Shown: positions 9,655-20,321 of the stretch, in pieces
How positions within the stretch are numbered: the first letter of the stretch is position 1
Layout: the number at the start of each line of letters is the position of its first letter
Assembly (NCBI GenBank): GCA_963839515.1
Contig: CAWIVN010000019.1
Coordinates: 124,001-188,000, forward strand
DNA from: Fredericiella sp963839515
GTDB taxonomy: Bacteria > Chloroflexota > Anaerolineae > Caldilineales > Caldilineaceae
Direction of reading: 5' to 3'
Length of the DNA: 64,000 nucleotides
The notes under the pieces: generated by a model
What the model was told of the DNA's origin: nothing
The model's input: the letters and a program-made list of their open reading frames with translations, nothing else
The model's database searches: none
Made by a program: the position numbers and the translations under genes

Positions 9655-12300
9655 ATGGATATCAACTCCGAGGGAAGCCAACTGCCCTACGAGCCAACTG
9701 GGCAGGAGACACAGCAGGTGGTACAGCGCCAGACAGAGCGCGAGCCGTCTTTGCTGCTGCCTGCGCTGCTTGGCCTGGGTGTCGTGACGTTGATTCTGGG
9801 GGGGCTGGCTTTCTGGTTTGCCGGCAGTGTGCGGCGCATGGAGGCGACAGTGACGCTGCAACAGGCAGCACTGGCTACTGTCCAAGCGCAAGTCGAGGCG
9901 CAGACAGCGCGCGCAGCGGAGACGCAAGCAGCGGCGCTGGCTACTGTGCAAGCCGTCGAAGCAAAGCTGGTAGAGGAGCAGGCCAAGAGTGCAGCCTACA
10001 GCAGGATCGTACGTGCTAACCAGTTGGCGAACAATGCACTGCTGGAGCTTGATCGGCGTCCCCAAGCAGCCCTCCTGTTGGCCATCGAATCACTGCGCAT
10101 GCAGCGAGAGAACGGTGAGGCGCCGCTGTCGGAATCAGTTCAGCGGCTGCGTTCGATTCTCGGGGCAACCGGCGGCGTGCCGCTGCGCACGGAGCAAGAA
10201 ACCACGGCGCTGGCTGTAAGCGCTGACGAACACTGGGTTGCTGCAGGCGGCGAAACAGGCGTCGTGCGCATTTGGGATCTGCGCGAGCCAGGCGCGGCGC
10301 CACGCTTGCTACAGGGACACGAGGGACCCGTATTCGACCTGGTCTTTGGCGCAGACAACGTTTCGTTATACAGTGCGGGCGAAGATGGAACGCTGCGCCG
10401 CTGGTCGGCGAGCGACGCCAAAGACGACACAAGTGAAGTCATTACTGGCAACACAAATCCAGGCTTGGGCGAGCAGCAGCCACCATTGTATGTGTTGTCA
10501 CTGTCTCCCGACGGCAGCCAACTGGCAGCGGCGGGAGAGGACGGCGTCGTGCAGTTGTGGGGCACTGATGATTCAACCACACACGTGACCGAACTACGCG
10601 GCCATGGCGGGCCAATCAACACATTGGCGCATAGTCCTGATGGAAGGCTGTTGGCAAGTGCAGGCAATGACGGGACCATTCGCCTATGGAACAGCCAGAA
10701 CGGCGAGCAGCAGGCAATATTGAGAGCCGCGGGGAACTCGACTCAAGGCAATTTCATCAACCTGGTGATGTTCAGCCCAGATGGCAAGTGGTTGGCGAGC
10801 GGCAGCAATGATGGGGCTGTGCGCTTGTGGCGAGTACCCGATTCTGCCGGTTCCAGCCAGGATCAAGCCGATGTAACGGTGACATCCATTCCCTTGCGCG
10901 GTCACAGTTTTGCGGTTTATGCCCTGAGTTTTGCGCCTGACAGTCGCTGGCTGGCGAGCGCCGACGAGGGGGGGGATGTGCGGTTGTGGAATGTGGCGCA
11001 GCCGGACGACAATGCGCTGTTGGGCCACCACGCAGGCAATGTGCGCGGCCTTGCCTTCGCCCAAGGAGAGAACGGCCCGGTCTTGGTCAGCACCGGTTAC
11101 GACGGGCAGGTGCGCCTGTGGGACTACCGCAACCCCGACGCCGACGCAATTGTCGTGCGTGGTCATGATGACGCCATCAACTTGTTGGCGTCTCCTCCAA
11201 CAGGTACCGGCGGACTGTCAAATTTGATAGTCACGGCGGGGTACGATGGGTCACTGCGCATCTGGCGCACGAACAGCCCGTTTGCCGAGCCGCACCAGGT
11301 ATTGGCAGTCAAGCCGGTCGTCGCCGACGTAGCTGTTAACCCTAAGGGCTCGCAGTTAGCATCGTATACTGCGGACGATTCGACCATACAAATCTGGGAT
11401 GCGCGCACTGGTGCGCCGAGTTTCGCGCTGGCGCGCGGCGACGCGCCTATCTCTGCCATTGCTTATAGCCCCACTAGCGAAGTGCTGTGGGCCGGCAGCA
11501 GGGATGGCAGCATTAGTGCCTGGGATACGCAACAAGGTGCATTGCTGCGGCGCTGGCGTGGCAGCGCAGATGCCATCCTCACCGTGGCGGAAAGCCCTGA
11601 CGGGAGCCTTCTAGCCAGCGGCGGCGAAGACACCACAATCCGACTTTGGGACAGCAAGAGCGGCAACCTACTGCGCGAACTCGCAGGTCATACTGGCTCC
11701 GTAACGGGAGTGGCCTTCACAGCGGATGGCAAGACGCTAGTCAGTGGGGGCATGGGAACAGGCACTCTGCGGATCTGGGAGGTGGCAACGGGTGCAGAAC
11801 AACAGGAATTGGAGGGTCCAAGTGAAGGTCTGCTGGACGTCGCCGTTCAACCTCAAGGCCCATGGCTAGTGGGGGCAGGGAGAGATGGTGCAGTCTGGGT
11901 CTGGAATGCAGACGCGCTTGCTTTTGAGCCGGCGCGATTGAGCCGTCACGACACAGAGGTAAACGCCGTCAACTTTAGCGCCGACGGCCTGATGCTGGCA
12001 AGCGCGGGGTCAGACGGGGCCGTTTATCTATGGAGCACGGTCAATCCGTCAGCCGAACCTGACTCGCTGGTGGGCCGCGGCAGCAGTGTCAACGGCGTCA
12101 GCTTTGCGCCTGACGGAACCTGGTTGGCTTCGGGGAGTACGGATGGTACGATCCGACGTTGGTCGCTCAACATGAATGACCTGATCGACGAGGCCTGTCA
12201 CGCGGCAGGGCGAAACTTCACGCTCGAGGAATGGACGCAGTATTTTCCAACCGACGTGAGCAGTTATCGCAAGACATGCCCGGACTTGCAGGGGCCATGA
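9655..12300 (+). CDS. Membrane-anchored WD40 repeat protein
   Basis: 881 residues. A short cytoplasmic N-terminus leads into one transmembrane helix (about residues 31-55, LLLPALLGLGVVTLILGG), then an Ala/Gln/Glu coiled coil (about 58-130). From about 170 onward I count some 15 WD40 repeats (GH..V..L.FSPDG..LASG..DGT.R.W), enough for two seven-bladed propellers. The C-terminus has the short CHAAGRNFTLEEW...YRKTCP motif commonly found after WD40 arrays in Chloroflexota and Cyanobacteria. No kinase or ATPase domain is fused. It starts 14 bases after the pseudouridine synthase gene, probably in the same operon. Inferred role: protein-interaction scaffold at the membrane; partners unknown. Confidence 0.88.
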   Translation: MDINSEGSQLPYEPTGQETQQVVQRQTEREPSLLLPALLGLGVVTLILGGLAFWFAGSVRRMEATVTLQQAALATVQAQVEAQTARAAETQAAALATVQAVEAKLVEEQAKSAAYSRIVRANQLANNALLELDRRPQAALLLAIESLRMQRENGEAPLSESVQRLRSILGATGGVPLRTEQETTALAVSADEHWVAAGGETGVVRIWDLREPGAAPRLLQGHEGPVFDLVFGADNVSLYSAGEDGTLRRWSASDAKDDTSEVITGNTNPGLGEQQPPLYVLSLSPDGSQLAAAGEDGVVQLWGTDDSTTHVTELRGHGGPINTLAHSPDGRLLASAGNDGTIRLWNSQNGEQQAILRAAGNSTQGNFINLVMFSPDGKWLASGSNDGAVRLWRVPDSAGSSQDQADVTVTSIPLRGHSFAVYALSFAPDSRWLASADEGGDVRLWNVAQPDDNALLGHHAGNVRGLAFAQGENGPVLVSTGYDGQVRLWDYRNPDADAIVVRGHDDAINLLASPPTGTGGLSNLIVTAGYDGSLRIWRTNSPFAEPHQVLAVKPVVADVAVNPKGSQLASYTADDSTIQIWDARTGAPSFALARGDAPISAIAYSPTSEVLWAGSRDGSISAWDTQQGALLRRWRGSADAILTVAESPDGSLLASGGEDTTIRLWDSKSGNLLRELAGHTGSVTGVAFTADGKTLVSGGMGTGTLRIWEVATGAEQQELEGPSEGLLDVAVQPQGPWLVGAGRDGAVWVWNADALAFEPARLSRHDTEVNAVNFSADGLMLASAGSDGAVYLWSTVNPSAEPDSLVGRGSSVNGVSFAPDGTWLASGSTDGTIRRWSLNMNDLIDEACHAAGRNFTLEEWTQYFPTDVSSYRKTCPDLQGP

Positions 12301-12312
12301 AGTGAAGTGGAC

Positions 12313-12801
12313 CTACGGAGCCTTGACGGAGATAGGGCTCGTCGTCACTGCATTGGAGCAGGTTGTCGGTTTGCCGGCAAGGCATACACGATAAGCGTAG
12401 GTTGTACCACTCGCCAGACGCGCATCCGTACACGCATAGGCTTCAGCTTCGCCGTCGAACGGCAAATAGCATGCTTTAACCGGGCGCCACGAACTCCCAT
12501 TGGTGGAACGTTCCACTACAAAAACACTGCCCCCCGGCATGCTGGCAGGGACGGCAGCATCTGGGGAATCTGCGGGCGATAAGACGCTCCAGCCAAGTTC
12601 AATACGCCCGCGCAGCCTACCTGCTGTTGCATGCAGATCAATAATTGAGCTTGCTTCTGCGACCTCGGGAGTGGGCGTTGCCGGCGTTTCACCGGTCTGA
12701 TCAGTTTGCCGCAGGGGGGTTAGCGGGGCGGCAGCGACCGGGACGGGGAGCACCAACAGCAAAGCGACCAAGGATGCGAGAAAAACGGTCGCCAATTTCA
12801 C
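12313..12801 (-). CDS. Secreted fibronectin type III-like protein
   Basis: 162 residues with the GTG start chosen because a perfect AGGAGGA (12808-12814) stands six bases upstream; the longer frame to 12942 has no such site. The start is followed directly by a signal peptide (KLATVFLASLVALLLVLPVPVAAA). The mature part has a Thr/Pro stretch and one FN3-like beta-sandwich (RIELGWSVL, VFVVERSTNGSSW, ASGTTYAYRVCLAG), with four Cys that could form disulfides. Secreted, function unknown. It converges on the WD40 gene with only 12 bases between the stops. Confidence 0.75.
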   Translation of the reverse strand: MKLATVFLASLVALLLVLPVPVAAAPLTPLRQTDQTGETPATPTPEVAEASSIIDLHATAGRLRGRIELGWSVLSPADSPDAAVPASMPGGSVFVVERSTNGSSWRPVKACYLPFDGEAEAYACTDARLASGTTYAYRVCLAGKPTTCSNAVTTSPISVKAP

Positions 12802-13101
12802 GGATTTTCCTCCTACTGCAAGGGCAGGCGTTTGTAAGGAACTGCACGGCAATATCCCTTGCTTGCAAGGCTTGTTACAATATGGCATGGATGCGCTGGT
12901 CCTCGGCCCGATAACGGGCAACCTGGCTACAGAGTATACCATAATCTATATCCATAACGATGCAAGAAGATACACGGGTTCCTGTATTCTTGGAATCAGG
13001 ACAGGCAATTCAGTCTTTGCCGCGGATTGTGGCATACTGGATGCGCATTATTTTTGCCTATCAAAATATACAGCATGCGCCAAATCATGTGAGCTAGCCA
13101 A
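12802..13101. other. Intergenic region
   Basis: A divergent gap of 300 bases holding the ribosome site of the FN3-like gene at its left end. I see no RNA gene. A TACAAT at about 12877 has no suitable -35 or nearby start. Confidence 0.4.
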
Positions 13102-14274
<1,173 letters not shown>

Positions 14275-14308
14275 GCAAACTGCGGCAAGAGCAGAAAGAG
14301 ATTTGCGC

Positions 14309-15064
14309 GTGAGAGTGTTGTTTATACGGCATGGCCAATCGGCAAACAACGTGCTAGCCGAGAGCCAGGGCCACGACTATGCGGCGTATATGGCGGGGCG
14401 CCTGCCGGAGCCGCCACTGTCCGAGATAGGGCATCGCCAGGCAGAACTATTAGCACAACAGTTGGCGACAGTGACTGCCAACCCGCCGTCGCCGTCGCAG
14501 CGTCTTGGGTGGGTAACCACGGAGTATCCGATCGAGCGAATCTATGTCAGCCCCATGCTGCGCGCCATGCAGACGGCGCTGCCAATCAGCCGCGCCTTGG
14601 GCGTTGCCCCCGAAATATGGGTAGACATTCACGAGCACGGTGGGGTCTTCACCGGCAACCCGGAGTTGGGCGACGTCGTTGGCTATTCCGGGCTGACGAA
14701 TACCGAAATGGCAGAACGGTTCGCCACGTACCGGGTAGTCGACGGCGTAAACGAGAACGGCTGGTGGATAGGCGGCTACGAGGAGATGGACGCTTGTTAC
14801 TCGCGCGCTTGTCAAGTCGCCGAACGCCTGTACTCCCTGTATGAGGAGTGTGAGGGGTCTACCATTGCGCTCGTAACGCATGGAACGTTCTTGGATGCCC
14901 TCATGCACGCACTGTTTGTGCCGAGTGAGCCGTATGGCAACCGGGTTCACTTCAGCCATCTCAACACGGCGATGACCCGAGTCGACTTTGGCAAGGGGCG
15001 CAGGGTGGCACTGCGCTATCAAAATCGCATTGATCACCTGCCGATGGAGCTGGTGACGCGCTAA
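14309..15064 (+). CDS. Histidine phosphatase (phosphoglycerate mutase-like) family protein
   Basis: 251 residues. The RHG motif with the phospho-accepting His is at the very N-terminus (VLFIRHGQSANN), and the second catalytic His is in ALVTHGTFLDAL. The arginine/acid residues around YVSPMLRAMQTALPI complete the branch-1 active site. The open frame extends upstream into the aminotransferase gene, but the family begins at the first strand, so I choose GTG 14309, with an AAGAGA-type site before it (TTG 14303 is an alternative). Substrate unknown; not a confirmed glycolytic mutase, given the extended region NENGWWIGGYEEMD. Confidence 0.85.
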   Translation: MRVLFIRHGQSANNVLAESQGHDYAAYMAGRLPEPPLSEIGHRQAELLAQQLATVTANPPSPSQRLGWVTTEYPIERIYVSPMLRAMQTALPISRALGVAPEIWVDIHEHGGVFTGNPELGDVVGYSGLTNTEMAERFATYRVVDGVNENGWWIGGYEEMDACYSRACQVAERLYSLYEECEGSTIALVTHGTFLDALMHALFVPSEPYGNRVHFSHLNTAMTRVDFGKGRRVALRYQNRIDHLPMELVTR

Positions 15065-15151
15065 AGACAACCGCGCGGCAAGATGTGCCACGCTCGCACC
15101 ACTTTTTTTGGAGCAGGAGAGGACTTTGGGTGCGCGCGAGGTACAGGCGGG

Positions 15152-16210
15152 TCAGCCTTTGAGGAAGTTGCTGATAAAGAACCATAGGTTGGCCGGACGC
15201 TCAGCGAGGCGACGCATGAAGTAGGGGTACCATGCCGTACCGTAGGGGACATAGACGCGCACGCGGTAGCCCTGGGCGACAAGCTGTTCCTGCAGATCGC
15301 GGCGAATGCCATAGAGGAGTTGGAACTCGTAATCCTGCTTGCCGACCTTGTTGCGCGCAGCATACTCGTTGGTAGCGTCCAGAATCGCCTTATCATGGCT
15401 GGCAACGGCCAAGTAAACCCCATTTTTGCGCGCCCGGTCACTCAACATCATCTCTACCAGGCGCACCATGTTAGCGTCTGTATCTACCTTCTGGGCAAAG
15501 GCAATATCAGGCGACTCCTTGTAGGCGCCTTTGACGAGACGCACCCACGCCCCTTCCTCCACCAGCTGCTTGACATCTTGCTCGGAACGGAAAAGATAAG
15601 CTTGGATCACCACACCTACATTTTCGAAGCCTTCGCCAAAGCGCAGCCGGCGGTAGATGTCCAAGGTAACGTCTACCAAGGCGCTCTCTTCCATGTCGAT
15701 GCGCACGCGACGGTCATATTGGCGCGCACGCTGGAGGATCATGCGCAGGTTGTTGACCGCCAAATTTTCGTCGATATTCAGGCCGAGTTGGCTCAGTTTG
15801 AGCGAGACATTGGAGTCAATGCTGGCGGCATGAATGCGGTCGAGCAAGAAGAGGATCTGGTCGCGGGCGGCGTTGGCCTCGCTAGTCTGGCCGACGCTTT
15901 CACCTAAGTAGTCCATCGTGGCCATGAGGCCGCGTGCGTTTAATTGGCGAGTAGCATCGATAGCTTCGTCGACTGATTCGCCAGCCACAAAACGGCTGGC
16001 GATGAGCCAGGCAGGGGGGAATCCAGTGACAAGCGAACGCGCCCAGCCGGCACGCGAGAGATACAGAAGCAGTGAGCGGAGCCAGGCTTCCCCGTTGCGG
16101 TAGAGGAGAAAGCCGCCGCCTGCTACCGCCAACAGCGCGAACAATCGAGCACCCATGCCGCGCTTGCGTGCAGGCGGCTTTATGATCTCGGTTTTATCCT
16201 CCGGCTGCAT
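15152..16210 (-). CDS. Proline dehydrogenase (FAD-dependent)
   Basis: 352 residues of the PRODH family that oxidises L-proline to pyrroline-5-carboxylate and feeds electrons to quinone. Conserved parts are the beta-alpha barrel strands VSLKLSQLGLN, RVRIDMEES, VRLVKGAYKES, YEFQLLYGIR and the C-terminal YVPYGTAWYPYFMRRLAERP, which carries the substrate-binding Arg pair. The start at 16210 is fixed by GAGGAGG eight bases upstream; the longer frame adds 27 unsupported residues. Unusually, residues about 18-35 (LFALLAVAGGGFLLY) look like a membrane anchor. A P5C dehydrogenase gene is not in the window. Confidence 0.9.
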   Translation of the reverse strand: MQPEDKTEIIKPPARKRGMGARLFALLAVAGGGFLLYRNGEAWLRSLLLYLSRAGWARSLVTGFPPAWLIASRFVAGESVDEAIDATRQLNARGLMATMDYLGESVGQTSEANAARDQILFLLDRIHAASIDSNVSLKLSQLGLNIDENLAVNNLRMILQRARQYDRRVRIDMEESALVDVTLDIYRRLRFGEGFENVGVVIQAYLFRSEQDVKQLVEEGAWVRLVKGAYKESPDIAFAQKVDTDANMVRLVEMMLSDRARKNGVYLAVASHDKAILDATNEYAARNKVGKQDYEFQLLYGIRRDLQEQLVAQGYRVRVYVPYGTAWYPYFMRRLAERPANLWFFISNFLKG

Positions 16211-16235
16211 AATGATCCTCCTCGATTTTTTATGT

Positions 16236-16241
16236 ATTGTA
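16236..16241 (-). promoter_or_regulatory. Extended -10 of proline dehydrogenase promoter
   Basis: On the minus strand a TACAAT preceded by TGG, about 25 bases before the ATG at 16210. No convincing -35. It lies back to back with the promoter of the divergent exporter gene. Confidence 0.45.
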
Positions 16242-16285
16242 CCACCGTTTCGGGAAATACATCCGGGGGCCTTGGAAGGCAATAA

Positions 16286-16315
16286 TTGCATGGATGAATG
16301 ACGCGCCGCTACAAT
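16286..16315 (+). promoter_or_regulatory. Promoter of the TauE/SafE gene
   Basis: TTGCAT (16286-16291) and TACAAT (16310-16315) separated by 18 bases, 47 bases before the ATG at 16363. Confidence 0.55.
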
Positions 16316-16362
16316 GGAGGGATTGAAGTCACTCGGTTTGTATTCAGATCTTTGGCAGGTTT

Positions 16363-17136
16363 ATGGCTGATCCTCTTTCATGGTTGGACTTGTTGTTGGT
16401 AGGGCTCGGTGCCGTAGCAGGCGGTGCGGTGAACGCGCTGGCAGGCGGCGGCACATTAATCACGTTTCCTATTTTGACGGCGGTAGGCATTCCACCGGTG
16501 TCGGCCAATGTGACCAATACGGTTGCGCTGGCGCCGGGTTATCTCAGCGGGACGATTGCGCAGAAGAACGACCTGCGGGGCCAAGAGCGACGGCTGTGGT
16601 GGCTGGTGCCGACCGGCGCATTGGGTGGCCTGGCAGGTGGACTCCTGCTGCTGCGCACGGAGGAACGTGTCTTTCGTGAGCTGATCCCATACCTGATTCT
16701 GCTGGCATGTTTTCTGCTGGCAGTACAAGGCAAGGTGCGGGCGTGGCTGACACGGCGTGCGGCGCAGCAGGGCCATGCGGCACTGCCGGAGTGGTGGTCT
16801 ATTCCACCGGTGTTCCTGGCCTCAATCTACGGCGGTTATTTTGGCGCGGGTTTGAGCGTGATTGTACTGGCCGTATTGGGCTTGGTGATAGAAGAGCCGC
16901 TTAACCGGCTCAATGCGCTTAAGCAGGCCGTGGCCTTTGCCGTCAACGTGGCGGCAGCGCTGTTCTTCGTGTTTTCGGGCCAGGTGGTGTGGTCGGCGGC
17001 AGTGGTGATGGCGATTGGGGCGATTGTAGGTGGCGTGATCGGCGGACGGATGGCAGGCACGATCAAGCCGGCGGTGTTGCGCGGCGTGGTGATTACGATC
17101 GGCGTGATCGTGGCAATGATCTATTTGACACGTTAG
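16363..17136 (+). CDS. TauE/SafE-family sulfite/anion exporter
   Basis: 257 residues, almost entirely hydrophobic with about eight predicted membrane helices. The first helix carries the family motif GAVAGGAVNALAGGGTLITFP and the repeated half has GGYFGAGLSVIVLAVLG, the internal duplication typical of TauE/SafE (DUF81) permeases. Such proteins export sulfite, sulfoacetate or other anions across the cytoplasmic membrane; the substrate here is not shown by context. The stop overlaps by four bases the stop of the convergent ABC permease gene. Confidence 0.9.
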   Translation: MADPLSWLDLLLVGLGAVAGGAVNALAGGGTLITFPILTAVGIPPVSANVTNTVALAPGYLSGTIAQKNDLRGQERRLWWLVPTGALGGLAGGLLLLRTEERVFRELIPYLILLACFLLAVQGKVRAWLTRRAAQQGHAALPEWWSIPPVFLASIYGGYFGAGLSVIVLAVLGLVIEEPLNRLNALKQAVAFAVNVAAALFFVFSGQVVWSAAVVMAIGAIVGGVIGGRMAGTIKPAVLRGVVITIGVIVAMIYLTR

Positions 17137-19349
17137 TCGACGTTGCCGATGGCGTGGAGCCAACCGTCGACAGTGGTGATATAGAGATGGCCGGGGGTCA
17201 GGGCACCGCCGGCGACATTGGCCCCCGATGGGGCAGTCAGTTCCCAAATGCTGCCCTTGGCATCGACGTCGAGGGCCATGCACAGTGCGGGACCGGCAGT
17301 GGCGCACATGTAGGCGCGGTTGGCGGCGTCAATGCCCAGCAGACGCATTCTGGACTGTATGACCTCGATATTGGCCAGCGCGCGGCTGGCGGGATCCAGC
17401 CAGACGATACGCGAATTGCCAAAATTCGTGCCGTAGAAGATCCAGAAGTTGCCATTGGCGGCTATGCCTGAGTCGGTCGGCTGATAGATGCTCAGGCCTC
17501 CGATGTCCCAGGCGATTACATTATCCGCCAGGGCCCGGCCATTCTCGATATGCCAGCGGATGGCGTTGTTGCCGGCCAACAGGTAGGTTCCGCCATCGGC
17601 GCCAGTGGCGTAGGTTGGCATCATGAATTGCATTTCGTCCTTGATTGGAAGCGCCAGCGCAGCAGGCTCGCCGGTGGCGGCGAGAAAGATGTTGTTGCCG
17701 AGGAAGATGAGGATGCCGTCGGGCGAGAGGCGCGGCGCGGCCTCGACTGTGGCGCCTTCAACGCCAGGCGACACCCAAAGGCCGGTTCCATCAGGGCTGA
17801 CGGCTTGGATGCGGTCGACGCGTGTGAAGTAAATCACGCCATTGGGGCCGACAATCGGACCAGAAGTGGGACGGCGCCCCTCACTGCTAAAGCGCCAGCG
17901 CGTGCTGCCGTCAGGGGCCAACGCGGATAGGCCCGATCCGGTATCGACTACGTACAATGTGCCATCAACCCCAAGTGCGGGCGAACCGACGGGGGCAGCA
18001 GGAACGGTCCAGCGTCGTGTTTCTTGGCCGTTAGCGTCGAGCGCTATCACAGTTCCGTCGCTGCCTGTGGCGTAAATCGAACCATCAAGGCCGACCAGGG
18101 GTCCACCAGTGAACCCGCCCGCCAGTTTATATGACCACAGCACCGTGGGCGTCATGGGTCCGGCGGCGTCGATTGCCAGCGTGCCATATGGGTCGTGCCG
18201 CTGAGATGCCCACAAGTTGCCGCCGGGCAGCGCCAAGCTAAAGGTAGGGGACAGGCTGCCGGCATTGGCCTGGTTCAACCACAAGCTTGCACCGCCCAAG
18301 ACAGCTAGCACGACCAAGGCGGCAGCGGCTGCAAATCCCCAGCGCCAGCGTGCAGCGCGCGTTGCAGGCAGCAGGCCGCCCCCAATCCAGCCGGCAACCC
18401 GGTTGAGCGCTGCGTGAAGCCAACCCAATTGTCCTGAACGTTCGCCCTCGAGCTGGCGCCGCAGTCCTTCGCCAAGCAGGCTAAAGCCAAAGATGATTAA
18501 CACGACAACGCTGCCGACGACGACCATGGGCCAGGGGTCGAGGATCTGCTCGATGGCCGTAGCAAGCATTTGTCCCAGTTCGGGGATGCCGGCCGTATTG
18601 CGCGCGACAAAGTCCTCCACGGCCAGCCACGCGCCGCCGCCGATGTAATAGCCGAGAAAACCTAGTGCCGCCGTAGTCATCAGCGTGCTGCTGATTTCAA
18701 TCGCGAGCAACATGGCAGTAAGCGGCAGCAGGTGGCGCAGGATGTGGTAGACCACCAGATGGGTGGGCGGAGCACCCATGCCGCGCGCGGCTTCCATAAA
18801 CGGCTGTTGGCGGATCACGCGGGTCTGGGTTTCGACATAGCGGGCGGTTTCGGCCCAGCCGGTGAGGCTGAGGCCAAGCAGAAAGGCAAGCAGACCGCGC
18901 TGAATGCCTACGAACGCAATGGTCGCCAGTGCGATGACCAGCACCGGCACCGCCAACGCCAGGCGCGTGGCGGCCAAGGCGAAGCGCTGGCCTACACCCG
19001 ATCCGTAGCCCGCGACCAAGCCGATGAACAAGCCCAGCAGCAGGCGTACGGCCGCGATAATGACGACCATGGCCAGCGTTGGCCGCACTGCCCAGAGCAG
19101 ACGGCTGAATATATCCCGCCCCGCGCGGTCAGAGCCAAGCAAGAAGCCGTTTGAGAGTGCCGGAAAAGGCGGGCCGACCCATGCGCCGCCGATGTTGAGC
19201 ACAGACGTGCGCGCCATGGGGTCTTGTGGCGCCAACCAGGGACCGGCAATGGCGACAAGGACTATAATAGCGACAAGCAGCGCGCCAACGGCGAGCGGCC
19301 AGTTGCTGGATAGACGCGTTTTGCGGCGCACGGCAGGAATTGCACTCAT
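17133..19349 (-). CDS. Dpp/Opp-type ABC permease (DppC-like) fused to a PQQ-like beta-propeller
   Basis: 738 residues, more than twice the usual DppC length. Residues 1-300 are a binding-protein-dependent permease: TM1 at 17-35, LLGSDRAGRDIFSRLLWAVR, and the EAA loop EAARGMGAPPTHLVVYHILR (186-205) that contacts the ATPase. After the normal last helix (about 275-295) comes an additional helix (about 337-358) and then about 370 residues of repeated PQQ-/BamB-like blades (GSIYATGSDGTVIALDANG, GTLYVVDTGSGLSALAPDG, GVIYFTRVDRIQAVSPDG). The extra helix would put the propeller outside the membrane. The gene begins 12 bases after the companion permease. No ATPase or binding-protein gene is adjacent. 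Confidence 0.85.
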   Translation of the reverse strand: MSAIPAVRRKTRLSSNWPLAVGALLVAIIVLVAIAGPWLAPQDPMARTSVLNIGGAWVGPPFPALSNGFLLGSDRAGRDIFSRLLWAVRPTLAMVVIIAAVRLLLGLFIGLVAGYGSGVGQRFALAATRLALAVPVLVIALATIAFVGIQRGLLAFLLGLSLTGWAETARYVETQTRVIRQQPFMEAARGMGAPPTHLVVYHILRHLLPLTAMLLAIEISSTLMTTAALGFLGYYIGGGAWLAVEDFVARNTAGIPELGQMLATAIEQILDPWPMVVVGSVVVLIIFGFSLLGEGLRRQLEGERSGQLGWLHAALNRVAGWIGGGLLPATRAARWRWGFAAAAALVVLAVLGGASLWLNQANAGSLSPTFSLALPGGNLWASQRHDPYGTLAIDAAGPMTPTVLWSYKLAGGFTGGPLVGLDGSIYATGSDGTVIALDANGQETRRWTVPAAPVGSPALGVDGTLYVVDTGSGLSALAPDGSTRWRFSSEGRRPTSGPIVGPNGVIYFTRVDRIQAVSPDGTGLWVSPGVEGATVEAAPRLSPDGILIFLGNNIFLAATGEPAALALPIKDEMQFMMPTYATGADGGTYLLAGNNAIRWHIENGRALADNVIAWDIGGLSIYQPTDSGIAANGNFWIFYGTNFGNSRIVWLDPASRALANIEVIQSRMRLLGIDAANRAYMCATAGPALCMALDVDAKGSIWELTAPSGANVAGGALTPGHLYITTVDGWLHAIGNVD

Positions 19350-19361
19350 ATCAATCCATGC

Positions 19362-20297
19362 CTAAACGCGCTGGCGTGGGTCGACGGCACGCGCCATACC
19401 CCCTGCCACAAGATCGATTAGCAAGAAGAAAGCGGCGAAAATGGTGATCAGCGACGCCACCAGCGGCGGATCGAGAAAGCGTGCCTCCACTGAAGCGGAG
19501 GCAAACTGTGCCGGAATCAACGTCGCAGCCATCAAGAAGCCAAGGCCGGGCCAGGCGAACAGCCACTCCACCACGATGAGGTCAGCTACGAGCAGCCGCA
19601 CCGCCCCCGCCACGGCATGAGCCACAGGCGCCCAGACATTACGCAGGGCGTGATGCCAGATCACACGGCGCTCGGTCAGCCCCTTGCCGCGGGCAGCGAC
19701 AATGTACTGGTGACCCAATTCGCCAGCCAGTAGACCTGCAACTACCTGCGCGATCTGAGCAGTTGGGCGTACAGATAGGGCCAGCAGTGGCAGGATAAGA
19801 TGGTTGTCCCAACCAAAGCCCTGGATTGGCAAAGGAATATTACCCAGGCGGGCATAGATCGTCGCCAGCAGCAATAAGGCCACGGCCAAACGGCCGATGA
19901 AGAAGCCGGGCATAGAGAGGCCCAAGATGGTCGTACCCGTCAGCCAATCCCGGACTCCTGGTGGATGCAGACGCACACCGAGCAGGCCGATGGCGAGACC
20001 AAACACCACGCTGATCGTCAAGGCGAGCGCCAGCAATCCAGTGCTAGCGACTGCGGCGCGCCCCAGGATCAAAAAGAAGTCCTCTTTGTAGACGGCCACC
20101 TCACTACAATTGCCCTGCAGCATGCCCTGGACGTAATGTGAATAGTTGGACCAGAGCGTACCCGTCTGCGCGTCGCGTGCAAAGAAAGGGTTGCCCGCAA
20201 TCGTGCGAGCAAGAAAAGCGTAAGTGTAGCCGCCAAAGTTGGCCGCCACCAACAAGAGGATGAATAGTAGCAGACGCAAGAAGGTCTTTTGTGCCAT
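19362..20297 (-). CDS. Dpp/Opp-type ABC permease (DppB-like)
   Basis: 311 residues with six predicted helices. The conserved core includes LTISVVFGLAIGLLGV, LGLSMPGFFIGRLAVALL and the EAA-like loop YIVAARGKGLTERRVIWHHA, all typical of DppB/OppB permeases for peptides, nickel or sugars. I prefer ATG 20297 (MAQKTFLRLLL) over GTG 20306 three codons earlier. It starts about 25 bases after the helicase stop and is followed after 12 bases by the DppC-like fusion gene, so the two permeases should form a heterodimer. ATPase and solute-binding partners must be encoded elsewhere. Confidence 0.87.
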   Translation of the reverse strand: MAQKTFLRLLLFILLLVAANFGGYTYAFLARTIAGNPFFARDAQTGTLWSNYSHYVQGMLQGNCSEVAVYKEDFFLILGRAAVASTGLLALALTISVVFGLAIGLLGVRLHPPGVRDWLTGTTILGLSMPGFFIGRLAVALLLLATIYARLGNIPLPIQGFGWDNHLILPLLALSVRPTAQIAQVVAGLLAGELGHQYIVAARGKGLTERRVIWHHALRNVWAPVAHAVAGAVRLLVADLIVVEWLFAWPGLGFLMAATLIPAQFASASVEARFLDPPLVASLITIFAAFFLLIDLVAGGMARAVDPRQRV

Positions 20298-20321
20298 AGG
20301 TGCCACGCCAGCAAATTGCGG

